Shown here piece by piece: positions 15,665 through 23,199 of a stretch of DNA of 32,134 bases. Source of the stretch: JANFXS01 sp022791155 (GTDB lineage: Bacteria; Bacillota; Clostridia; Lachnospirales; Anaerotignaceae). The notes under the pieces were generated by a model. The model saw only the letters and a list, made by a program, of their open reading frames with translations, made no database searches and was not told the DNA's origin. Positions within the stretch are counted from its first letter, which is position 1. Every line of letters starts with the position of its first letter. The position numbers and the translations under genes are program-made. The DNA lies in assembly GCA_949743895.1 (NCBI GenBank), contig CATJUX010000075.1, forward strand, positions 1 to 32,134. Direction: 5' to 3'.

Positions 15665-15720
15665 GTTATTGCATAATAACTCACAAATAAGAAAAAGAGA
15701 AAATATATTTATGCAATAAC
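15665..15720. promoter_or_regulatory. Paired operator sites between megL and the LysR gene
   Basis: GTTATT-GCAT-AATAAC (15665-15680) is an inverted repeat. Its 12-base part GTTATTGCATAA recurs perfectly inverted as TTATGCAATAAC (15709-15720). The TTAT-N6-ATAA layout fits a LysR box. The site lies upstream of a minus-strand -10-like TATAAA that would serve megL. Confidence 0.6.
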
Positions 15721-15837
15721 CACATTAAAACATGTTTTTATTCACTATTTTTGTTTATATCTACATAATACCATAATATTGAAAAATGTGTTAGTATCAT
15801 ATTTATAGAACTCATTCAAACTTTTTGTTTGAATTGT

Positions 15838-15866
15838 TTGACAATCCTTTTGCAGCAAACTATAAT
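15838..15866 (+). promoter_or_regulatory. Promoter of the LysR gene beside megL
   Basis: TTGACA (15838-15843), exactly 17 bp, and TATAAT (15861-15866): a full consensus element 22 bases before the GTG start. Confidence 0.85.
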
Positions 15867-15887
15867 TGAGTTGAAGGAGGGATATGT

Positions 15888-16826
15888 GTGACATTTCAGC
15901 AGCTTTTATATGTTGTGGAAATCTCAAAATGCGGCTCGCTCAACAAAGCCGCTCAAAAGCTTTTCATTTCACAAACGGGAATTTCCACAGCTGTCCGCGC
16001 ATTGGAAAACGAGTTGGGTGTGCGTTTTTTTGAAAGGAGCAACCGCGGAGTGGAATTCACGCCAGAGGGAAAGGAATTTGTTGGCTATGCCAGTTCACTG
16101 CTTTCTCAAAAACAACAGATTGAGTCAATGTATAAGGGCGGCCAAAGCTATGAAAGTGCCGAATCTTTTTCAGTTTCAACACAGCGCTTCATATTTATAC
16201 AAGACGCTTTCATACGGCTTTTGAAAAACAGTGCCGGAAATTTCAATTTCACATATAAAGAAGTCAACATGGAAATGGTGATTGAAGATGTTGAATGCCA
16301 CAGAGCCGATGTTGGCGTCATTTCGCTTTCAGACTTTTCAGAAAAGATAATAAACCACATATTGGAGCTGAAAAACTTGCAGTTCAACGAGGTCATTTCA
16401 GTTTTGCCCCGTGTTTTTTGCCGCAAAGGACATCCGCTCACGGCGCTTGATGAAGTTTCAGAAGAAGACCTTGTGAACTATCCCTACATAAGCTATGAAC
16501 GCGGCCTTGGCGTTGCCATAGAGTTTTCAGAGGAATATCACCTTTTTTCGCTTTTGAAGCCCTCCAAAAGCATAACCACAAACAACCGCGCCACAGCCGA
16601 AGATCTTTTCAGCCAAACCGATGCTGTCACAATTGGGAGCGGACTTTTGGCAAAATCGCTGACGCACAGCTTCACGTCAGTGCCTTTGAAAAATGTCACG
16701 CCACTTCGCATAGGCTATATTGTTTCAAACAGCGGAAAAAATTCCTCCAAAACAAGCGAGTTCATAGAATTTTTCCGCCAGTCGGCCAAGGATTCAATAT
16801 GCTTCACAAAGGAATGCACGTTGTGA
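15888..16826 (+). CDS. LysR-family regulator, likely of megL
   Basis: A 312-residue LysR-type activator. The winged helix reads FQQLLYVVEISKCGSLNKAAQKLFISQTGISTAVRALENELG, then FFERSNRGVEFTPEGKEF. The effector domain follows, with VGVISLSDF and the usual two-lobe pattern. The start is GTG at 15888, preceded by AAGGAGG seven bases upstream; no ATG fits. It is divergent from methionine gamma-lyase with shared inverted repeats, the classical LysR arrangement, so methionine or a related sulfur compound is a reasonable guess for its effector. Confidence 0.88.
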   Translation: MTFQQLLYVVEISKCGSLNKAAQKLFISQTGISTAVRALENELGVRFFERSNRGVEFTPEGKEFVGYASSLLSQKQQIESMYKGGQSYESAESFSVSTQRFIFIQDAFIRLLKNSAGNFNFTYKEVNMEMVIEDVECHRADVGVISLSDFSEKIINHILELKNLQFNEVISVLPRVFCRKGHPLTALDEVSEEDLVNYPYISYERGLGVAIEFSEEYHLFSLLKPSKSITTNNRATAEDLFSQTDAVTIGSGLLAKSLTHSFTSVPLKNVTPLRIGYIVSNSGKNSSKTSEFIEFFRQSAKDSICFTKECTL

Positions 16827-17286
16827 GGGGGTGTGTTTCACCGCTTGTGGCTTTTGCCCGCAACCGTTGCTTTGTCAATTTGTGGGGGTGAGGGGAGTTC
16901 ATATTTTTTATTGGCTTGGTTTCAAGTTTTCGAAAAGAGTATTTTTAAGACCGTGGGAGGGAGCATGGCGAGTTCTCGGCCATTCACGGAACGTTTTATT
17001 GAGTCTGCTTTATAGGAGTTATTTATTTATGATTATTAGTTTGGTTTTAGCCTTCAAAAAGGGCTTTTTTCTAAGACCGCGGGATGTGCGAACCGCGTGA
17101 GAGTCGCAGCGGCGGAGCCGTTTTGCCAGAGGCAAAATTCGAGCCTCCCAACAACAAAAACGCCCCGCCCCAAAAGGCAGAGCATCAAAAAAACCAAAAA
17201 TTCATGGCCAAACCGCGTCAAATTTCAAAACGCCGTTTGGCATATATATATATCCGCGTCAAAATTTGTCCATGCCAATCACAAAA
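16827..17286. other. Repeat-rich gap between LysR and the UxaA-type genes
   Basis: This 460-base stretch is different in composition from other gaps (G-rich on the plus strand) and carries repeat pieces. TTTAAGACCG is at 16944-16953, TAAGACCG at 17072-17079, and a REP-like element at 17083-17146. A 23-codon frame from ATG 17030, preceded by AGGAG, runs into the repeat. I do not call it a gene. Confidence 0.5.
17083..17146 (+). repeat. REP-like hairpin repeat, copy with TTTTGCC/GGCAAAA arms
   Basis: It starts GATGTGCGAACCGCGTGAGAG, whose first 15 bases recur inverted at window positions 1-15. It continues to the hairpin TTTTGCC-AGA-GGCAAAA (17121-17137) and the flank TTCGAGCCTC. GAACCGCGTGAGAG is also found at 32068-32081. 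Confidence 0.8.
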
Positions 17287-18447
17287 TCAGCAGAAGTTGC
17301 ACTTTCTTGCCATTGACATGTCGTTGAATCCCAGAGACTCGGCCTTGCTTCTTTGGCCGTTCACAACTTTCATGAGCAGTTCAAAAAGCTTTTCACCAGT
17401 TTCTTCAATTGTTTTTTCGCCTGAAATTATGCCACTGGCGTCAAAGTCGATGTTGTCAGCCATGAGCTGCGCTGTTTCTGAATTGCCTGTCATTTTTATG
17501 ACAGGGACAATGCCGTTGCCTGTGGGCGTTCCCCGGCCTGTGGTGAAAACAACAACCTGCGCGCCGCCGGCAACCATTGCCGCTATCGACGCTATGTCCT
17601 GTCCTGGCGTGTCCATAACAACAAGCCCTTTTTTGTCCACTGTCTCGCCATAGCCATAAACCTCTGTTATTGGCGAATATCCTGCTTTATGTATGCAGCC
17701 CAGTGATTTTTCCTCAAGGGTTGTGAGGCCGCCCTCTTTGTTCCCGGCTGAAGGATTGCCGTCTCGGAGGCTTTCTCCCAGCTTCTCAAAATATTCCTCA
17801 TTGTCTTTTATTATTTTAAGCAGTTTTTTGGAAACTTCATCATTTATGCATCTCGGCGCCAAAATTTCTTCCGTTCCAACAAGCTCTGACGTTTCAGAAA
17901 GAATTGAAGTTCCTCCCAATTCAACCACTTTGTCGCTCACAACGCCCAAAGCCGGGTTGGCGGCAAGGCCGCTTGTTGGATCGCTTCCGCCGCATTCGGT
18001 GCCCAATATGAGCTCAGATATGTCGGCTTCTTCTTTTTCAACGGCGGCAGCCTGACGGCTCATTTCTGTTGCAAGCTCAACGCCAAGGGCCGCGGCCTTG
18101 ATTGTTCCGCCGGCCTCTCTGATGACAACGCTTTCAACCGGCTTGTTTGTGAGCAGTTTGATCCTTCTCACAAGCTCGTCGGGGCGCACGTTTTCACATG
18201 TGTTGGCAACAACAACTGTTCCATACACATTGGGGTTTGCGGCAAAGCCGGAAAGAACTTTATATGTCAGTTCAAGGTCAGCGGCCGAAAGCGCACAGCC
18301 GCCTTGATTTGGTATGTACACCGAGCCCAAAACCTGACTTGATATGAAACGCGCTGTCTCACTGGCGCAAAGAGAACATGGAAGTATGAGCACATGATTT
18401 CTTATGCCTATCTTTCCATCAGGTCTTCTATATCCTTTGAATTTCAT
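17287..18447 (-). CDS. UxaA/GarD-family hydro-lyase, large (catalytic) subunit
   Basis: A 386-residue protein matching the large domain of altronate/galactarate-type dehydratases and the beta subunit of sulfolactate sulfo-lyase. Seen: the GYRRPDGKIGIRNHVLILPC start, NQGGCALS, VANTCEN, the TECGGSDPTSGLAANPALG core, SLGCIHKAG, and GRGTPTGNGIVPVIKMTGN. Many conserved cysteines are present. Enzymes of this family remove water (or sulfite) from acidic substrates in an Fe-dependent reaction. The start at 18447 has GGGAGGTG upstream. It is 18 bases downstream of the small-subunit gene, so they form one operon. The substrate cannot be chosen from sequence alone: altronate, another sugar acid, or sulfolactate. 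Confidence 0.85.
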   Translation of the reverse strand: MKFKGYRRPDGKIGIRNHVLILPCSLCASETARFISSQVLGSVYIPNQGGCALSAADLELTYKVLSGFAANPNVYGTVVVANTCENVRPDELVRRIKLLTNKPVESVVIREAGGTIKAAALGVELATEMSRQAAAVEKEEADISELILGTECGGSDPTSGLAANPALGVVSDKVVELGGTSILSETSELVGTEEILAPRCINDEVSKKLLKIIKDNEEYFEKLGESLRDGNPSAGNKEGGLTTLEEKSLGCIHKAGYSPITEVYGYGETVDKKGLVVMDTPGQDIASIAAMVAGGAQVVVFTTGRGTPTGNGIVPVIKMTGNSETAQLMADNIDFDASGIISGEKTIEETGEKLFELLMKVVNGQRSKAESLGFNDMSMARKCNFC

Positions 18448-18465
18448 ATTAAAACACCTCCCAGA

Positions 18466-18741
18466 TTATTTCGGCATGTTGCTGTCCAAATTGTGTGTGT
18501 GTATGTGTTCGCCGGCTTTAATATCGCTCAGTGCAAAGCCTATCTTGCAGCCATATTTCACTATTATGTCACCTTTTTTGATGTCCTTCAGTGCTATTTT
18601 GTGAAATCTTGTTATGTCCTGTTCAGCAGTGAGGCTGTGTTCCTCACCATTAAGCAGATATGACACAGTTTCACCTTTTTTCACCGGCGCTGTAAGCGTT
18701 GCCGCCGTATCCTTCACGTTTATGACAACACAGTTATACAT
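18466..18741 (-). CDS. UxaA/GarD-family hydro-lyase, small SAF-domain subunit
   Basis: A 91-residue protein equal to the N-terminal SAF domain of altronate dehydratase, or to the separate alpha subunit (SuyA type) of sulfolactate sulfo-lyase. The diagnostic signature is HKIALKDIKKGDIIVKYG, CKIGFALSDIKAG and the closing HIHTHNL. GGAGGTG lies five to six bases before the ATG at 18741; in-frame ATGs further upstream have no ribosome site. It is the first gene of the operon and would pair with the large subunit next door. Confidence 0.87.
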   Translation of the reverse strand: MYNCVVINVKDTAATLTAPVKKGETVSYLLNGEEHSLTAEQDITRFHKIALKDIKKGDIIVKYGCKIGFALSDIKAGEHIHTHNLDSNMPK

Positions 18742-18848
18742 ATTTACACCTCCGCATGATTCCAAACTTCCAACTGTTTTGACAGTTTTTTGGCCGTTTT
18801 CAACTGAAAAACAGCTTTTCACGGCAAAAAACACTGCATGACATTTTT

Positions 18849-18877
18849 AATATAACATAGACAATTGGCCATTTCAA
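18849..18877 (-). promoter_or_regulatory. Promoter of the UxaA-type operon
   Basis: On the minus strand TTGAAA (complement of 18872-18877), a 17-bp spacer and TATATT (complement of 18849-18854) lie about 110 bases before the small-subunit start. Confidence 0.65.
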
Positions 18878-18972
18878 CAAAAATCCAATTTCACAAAACA
18901 TTTTGTGTTTTTCGAAAATTCAATGTTTGATTGAAGCACAGCAAGCATGATGACAAAAAACATTGCCACACA

Positions 18973-19018
18973 AAAACAGCCGTCTCCAATGGTCAAAACC
19001 AGGAAACGGCTGTTTTTT
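18973..19018. terminator. Bidirectional terminator after livF
   Basis: AAAACAGCCGT (18973-18983) pairs with ACGGCTGTTTT (19006-19016). T runs exist on both strands (TTTTTT on plus; TTTTTG on minus after the stem). It lies about 40 bases beyond the livF stop. Confidence 0.82.
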
Positions 19019-19056
19019 GAAATTTTGAATGTTCCATTTTTTGCCCGGGCATGTTT

Positions 19057-19758
19057 TCAGCCGCCAAGATATGCTTTGCGTATGCTGTCGCTTTTGATGA
19101 GCTCATCGCCTGTGCCTGAAATTGTGATTTTTCCTGTTTCCAAAACATATGCCCTGTTGGCTATGGAAAGCGCCATTTGAGCGTTCTGTTCAACAAGCAG
19201 AACGGTTGTTCCGGCCCTATGAAGCTCTTTTATGATTTCAAAAATCTGCTCCACAAGTATGGGCGCAAGGCCCATTGAGGGCTCATCAAGCATTATAAGT
19301 TTTGGGCGGCTCATGAGGGCGCGCCCTATGGCAAGCATCTGCTGTTCGCCGCCGGAAAGCGTTCCCGCCACTTGTCCGCGGCGCTCCTTCAAACGCGGAA
19401 AATAGTCATAAACCTTTTTGATTCCGGCGTCAAATTCGGAACCGGGCCTTGTGTATGCCCCCATTTCAAGGTTTTGTTCAACTGTCAACTGCTGAAATAT
19501 TCTTCTTCCTTCAGGGACATGCGCCAAGCCTTTTTCAACAATTTTGTGCGGGGCAATCGCCTTCAGTTCCTCGTTCACAAAGTTTATGGAGCCTGTTTTT
19601 GTGCGCAAAAGCCCCGAAATTGTTTTCAATATGGTGCTTTTTCCGGCGCCATTGGCGCCTATCAGCGTCACTATCTCGTTTTCATTGACCTCGAAGGACA
19701 CGTCTTTCACGGCATGTATAGCACCATAGTAAACATTGATGTTATCCACATTGAGCAT
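19057..19758 (-). CDS. livF: Branched-chain amino-acid type ABC transporter, ATPase LivF
   Basis: A 233-residue ATPase of the LivF type. It opens MLNVDNINVYYGAIHAVKDVSFEV and contains Walker A GANGAGKST, signature LSGGEQQML, Walker B LIMLDEPSMGLAP and LLVEQN. EGRRIFQQLTVEQNLEMGAY is characteristic of LivF. The start at 19758 follows AAGGAGGA located inside the end of livG, with only two bases between the genes. A longer upstream frame overlaps livG and is not used. It is the last gene of the liv operon and is followed by a terminator. Confidence 0.93.
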   Translation of the reverse strand: MLNVDNINVYYGAIHAVKDVSFEVNENEIVTLIGANGAGKSTILKTISGLLRTKTGSINFVNEELKAIAPHKIVEKGLAHVPEGRRIFQQLTVEQNLEMGAYTRPGSEFDAGIKKVYDYFPRLKERRGQVAGTLSGGEQQMLAIGRALMSRPKLIMLDEPSMGLAPILVEQIFEIIKELHRAGTTVLLVEQNAQMALSIANRAYVLETGKITISGTGDELIKSDSIRKAYLGG

Positions 19759-19760
19759 AG

Positions 19761-20612
19761 TCAGTCCTCCTTTTTCTTTCCGAGATACGCTTCTATGACA
19801 GCCGGGTTGTTTTGAATTTCTTCCGGCGTGCCCTTGGCAATCACGCGCCCAAAGTTGAGCACGCATATTCCCTCGCAAACGCCCATCACAAGGTTCATGT
19901 CGTGTTCTATCAGCATTATGGCAATTTGAAACTTGTCGCGGATTTTGCGTATGTTGTTCATGAGGTCAGCCGTTTCTGAAGGGTTCATGCCGGCGGCCGG
20001 CTCATCCAAAAGAAGAAGCGATGGGTTTGTGGCCAGCGCCCTCAAAATTTCAAGCCGCCTTTGAGCGCCATATGGAAGCGCCCCCGCCATATATCCGGCA
20101 AGGTTTTTCATTCCGAATATGTCAAGCAGTTCATATGCCTTTTCACGGATTTCCTTTTCCTTTTTCCAATAGCCCGGCAAGCGGAGAATGCCGCTCAGCG
20201 TGGAATATTTCATTTGGTTGTGAAGGCCAACTTTGATGTTGTCTTCAACTGTGAGGTTGTTGAAAAGACGTATGTTTTGAAACGTGCGCGCCACGCCGGC
20301 CCTGTTCACCTGAATTGTGGACATTGTTCTTGTGTCCTTGCCGTCAATGAGTATGCTTCCGTGGGTTGGCTGATAGACCTTTGTGAGCAGGTTGAATATT
20401 GTTGTTTTTCCGGCGCCATTGGGGCCTATGAGGCCGCATATCTCTGTGCGCCCAACAACAAGGCTGAAATCGTCAACGGCTTTAAGCCCGCCAAACTCAA
20501 TGCCTATGCGCCGCGCCTCCAGAATTGGATGTTTGCCCAAATCTCTTTCAGGCACTATTGCATCCGAAGGGAAGGGAACCATTTTTGTTTTTTCACTTTT
20601 TTCGTTAGCCAT
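19761..20612 (-). CDS. livG: Branched-chain amino-acid type ABC transporter, ATPase LivG
   Basis: A 283-residue ATPase. A polar extension of about 35 residues (Lys/Glu-rich) precedes the domain, which begins ILEARRIGIEFGGLKAVDDFSL. Walker A is GPNGAGKTT, the family-typical VARTFQNIRLFNNLTVEDN follows, the signature is a variant LPYGAQRRLEI, and Walker B is LLLLDEPAAGMNP, with IEHDM as the switch. The start at 20612 has GGGGAGG nine bases upstream and overlaps the livM stop by 8 bases. LivG and LivF form the ATPase pair. Confidence 0.93.
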   Translation of the reverse strand: MANEKSEKTKMVPFPSDAIVPERDLGKHPILEARRIGIEFGGLKAVDDFSLVVGRTEICGLIGPNGAGKTTIFNLLTKVYQPTHGSILIDGKDTRTMSTIQVNRAGVARTFQNIRLFNNLTVEDNIKVGLHNQMKYSTLSGILRLPGYWKKEKEIREKAYELLDIFGMKNLAGYMAGALPYGAQRRLEILRALATNPSLLLLDEPAAGMNPSETADLMNNIRKIRDKFQIAIMLIEHDMNLVMGVCEGICVLNFGRVIAKGTPEEIQNNPAVIEAYLGKKKED

Positions 20613-21678
20613 TGGTTTTTTCCTCCCCTCTGTTTTTTCTGCGGCCAAATTTGATTGAATACATTTCAAACGCGTTTATAATTTTCTCATTGTTTGTGAC
20701 AATCATGACAATTATGAGCACCAAAGCATATGCAAGCATACGGTAGTCATTGAATGCCCTCAGCATTTCGGGCAAAATTGTCAGCACGGCAGATGTTATT
20801 ATTGAGCCGAATATGTTGCCCATGCCGCCCAAAACAACAAAAACAAGCACAAGTATTGATGTGTTGAAATTGAATTTTGTTGGCACAACAGCGGAATAGT
20901 TGAGGGCGAAAAGCGCGCCGGCGGCGCCCGCCAAAGCCGCTGACGTCACAAACGCCGTCAGTTTATATTTTGTTATGTTTATGCCCACTGATTCGGCGGC
21001 AATGCGGTTGTCCCTTATGGACATAACTGCGCGGCCTGTGCGGCTGTTTATCAAATTGTATATTATAATGAGCGATATTATAATAAGTATGAACCCGCTT
21101 GTGAAATTTGAAATTTTTGTGATTCCGGTTGCGCCCATTGGCCCGCCAAGTATCACGCGGCCTGTGGCGGCGTCAAGGCCAAGTGAAGCCTCGTCAGTTA
21201 TGCTGAAATGAAAGCCGGAGGCGTCAATGCCAATGTAAAGGCAGTTTATTATGTCTTTTATTATTTCGCCAAAGGCAAGCGTCACAATGGCAAGATAGTC
21301 GCCCTTGAGCCCGAGCACGGAAACGCCCACAACAAATCCGGCAATTCCGGCAAATATGGCGCCAAATATCATTGCGGCGGCAAGGCGCGCTTCAGGCGGA
21401 ACAGAAAGCGCCTCAAGCACAGCCGCAACTGTGGCTGCTGTGAACGCCCCAATGCTCATGAACCCGGCGTGGCCAAGGCTCAGTTCGCCCAAAATTCCAA
21501 CCGTGAGGTTGAGCGACACAGCCATGACAACATATGCGCATATGGGCACAAGCTGGCCTTTGAGCGAGCTTGAGACATTCCCGCTGGCGATGTTTATCTG
21601 CATTATTATAAAAAAGGCAACAACCAGAACATATGACATAATGCTGTTTCGGGTTATTCTGTTAAGTTTTTTGTGCAT
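20605..21678 (-). CDS. livM: Branched-chain amino-acid type ABC transporter, permease LivM
   Basis: A 357-residue permease with about ten hydrophobic segments. LivM landmarks are AVSLNLTVGILGELSLGHAGFMSIGAFTAA, the GDYLAIVTLAFGEII stretch, the cytoplasmic coupling loop GRAVMSIRDNRIAAESVGIN, and VLGGMGNIFGSIITSAVL. The start is placed at 21678, where AGGTG is six bases upstream; an in-frame ATG six bases earlier is too close to the ribosome site. It begins ten bases after livH. Confidence 0.92.
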   Translation of the reverse strand: MHKKLNRITRNSIMSYVLVVAFFIIMQINIASGNVSSSLKGQLVPICAYVVMAVSLNLTVGILGELSLGHAGFMSIGAFTAATVAAVLEALSVPPEARLAAAMIFGAIFAGIAGFVVGVSVLGLKGDYLAIVTLAFGEIIKDIINCLYIGIDASGFHFSITDEASLGLDAATGRVILGGPMGATGITKISNFTSGFILIIISLIIIYNLINSRTGRAVMSIRDNRIAAESVGINITKYKLTAFVTSAALAGAAGALFALNYSAVVPTKFNFNTSILVLVFVVLGGMGNIFGSIITSAVLTILPEMLRAFNDYRMLAYALVLIIVMIVTNNEKIINAFEMYSIKFGRRKNRGEEKTNG

Positions 21679-21688
21679 TGTCATCACC

Positions 21689-22573
21689 TTACACTTTCTC
21701 GCGTATCTGCCTGCCCAAAAGCCCGGCGGGCTTAACCATAAGCACAATTATAAGCACGGCAAAAACAATTGCGTTTGCCAGTTGTGTTGAAACATATGCC
21801 TTGGCAAATATCTCAATTATGCCCAAAAGCACACCGCCAAGCATTGCCCCTGGAATGGAGCCTATTCCGCCAAAAACGGCGGCTGTGAACGCTTTTATGC
21901 CCGGCATTGAGCCTGTTGTGGGCGAAAGCGAAGGATACATTGAGCAAAGGAGCACTCCTGCCACTGCCGCAAGGGCCGAGCCTATGGCAAATGTCAGTGA
22001 TATTGTGGAATTCACGTCAATGCCCATGAGCTGGGCGGCGCCTTTGTCTTCGGAGACAGCCTGCATGGCCTTGCCAAACTTTGTTTTGTTTATGAACCAC
22101 ATGAGCGCAAGCATGATCACAACGCACGAAACAATTGTGATTATCATCTCAAACGAGATGACAAGCTGTCCGTCAAAAAGCTTCAGCGGCTGTGCTGTGG
22201 AAACAACAGACGTGAAAACTTTTGGCGCCGACTTCCATATGAGAAGGGCGCTGTTTTGCAAAAAATAGCTCACGCCAATGGCCGTTATGAGAACAGCCAG
22301 TGACGGCGCTGAACGCAGAGGCTTATAGGCCAGTTTTTCAATCACAATGCCAAGCACAGTGCACACGGCCATGGCGGCTATGATTGAAACAGCGGCCGGC
22401 ATTCCGAGATAAGACGTAACACAGTAGGAAATGTACGCACCCACCATTATAACGTCGCCGTGGGCAAAGTTAAGCATTTTGGCAATGCCATAAACCATTG
22501 TGTAGCCCAATGCGATAATTGCGTACACACTTCCCAGGCTGATTCCGTTGATCAGGTAGGAAAGAAAAGTCAT
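21689..22573 (-). CDS. livH: Branched-chain amino-acid type ABC transporter, permease LivH
   Basis: A 294-residue permease with the LivH pattern. It begins FLSYLINGISLGSVYAIIALGYTMVYGIAKMLNFAHGD, and continues with FGKAMQAVSEDKGAAQLMGID (the coupling loop) and AFTAAVFGGIGSIPGAMLGG. The start at 22573 has GGGGTG six bases upstream. A 626-base gap separates it from the binding-protein gene upstream on the same strand. Confidence 0.92.
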   Translation of the reverse strand: MTFLSYLINGISLGSVYAIIALGYTMVYGIAKMLNFAHGDVIMVGAYISYCVTSYLGMPAAVSIIAAMAVCTVLGIVIEKLAYKPLRSAPSLAVLITAIGVSYFLQNSALLIWKSAPKVFTSVVSTAQPLKLFDGQLVISFEMIITIVSCVVIMLALMWFINKTKFGKAMQAVSEDKGAAQLMGIDVNSTISLTFAIGSALAAVAGVLLCSMYPSLSPTTGSMPGIKAFTAAVFGGIGSIPGAMLGGVLLGIIEIFAKAYVSTQLANAIVFAVLIIVLMVKPAGLLGRQIREKV

Positions 22574-23199
22574 ACAATACACCCCGTTCTGTTTTGTTTG
22601 AAATGATGAAAAAGTTTGTTTTGAACCTCCATTGCCTAAAACATCAGTTTTTGATAAACAGCACAAAACTCACACTGAAAAGCATGCCGTTTTTTGAACG
22701 CCAACACCACTTTTGTGGCATCACAAAACGAAATTTTGTCTTTTTGTTTCAAAATGAGTCCATATTTGTTCCAAAAGCTTTTGAATTGACACAGTGCAGG
22801 CAAGGTCTTTGACTGCGGTATATTTCAGATATAATGAATATACAAATTTTTGAGACGCGCTCTTTCATTTTGAGTTTTGCGCTGTTTTCACATAAACTCC
22901 AGCGGGCAATGGTGTGTGTTCCAAAGTGAAAATTTTCTGTTTTTATGTGCTGCATGGTTTGGAAATTTAATGCGCAAAACGGCTTTTGGCCACTGCTGTT
23001 TCAGGCTTGTCTTCATGCCAAACATTGTTTTGATTGTGCCCGGCTTTTTGGCACACGCCGTCAAAAGCTGAAAAATATGCTTCAGGCTGGCAAACCGCTG
23101 GGCACAAAACAATTTCAACACACATGAAGCCTTCAGCAATTTGTCACTGCATTGAAGCAGGAACTGCCGCCGCATTCACGCGTTGCTTCCATGAAAAAA
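22574..23199. other. Gene-free gap inside the liv cluster
   Basis: 626 bases between livK and livH without a gene or a clear intrinsic terminator. A weak minus-strand promoter candidate (TTGTAT-17-TATACC) lies near 22810-22840. It could allow separate expression of the membrane components. Confidence 0.4.

Noticed and set aside
17030..17100. A 23-codon frame preceded by AGGAG at the repeat island
   Set aside because: Its second half is the repeat itself; too short and too repeat-derived to call a gene.
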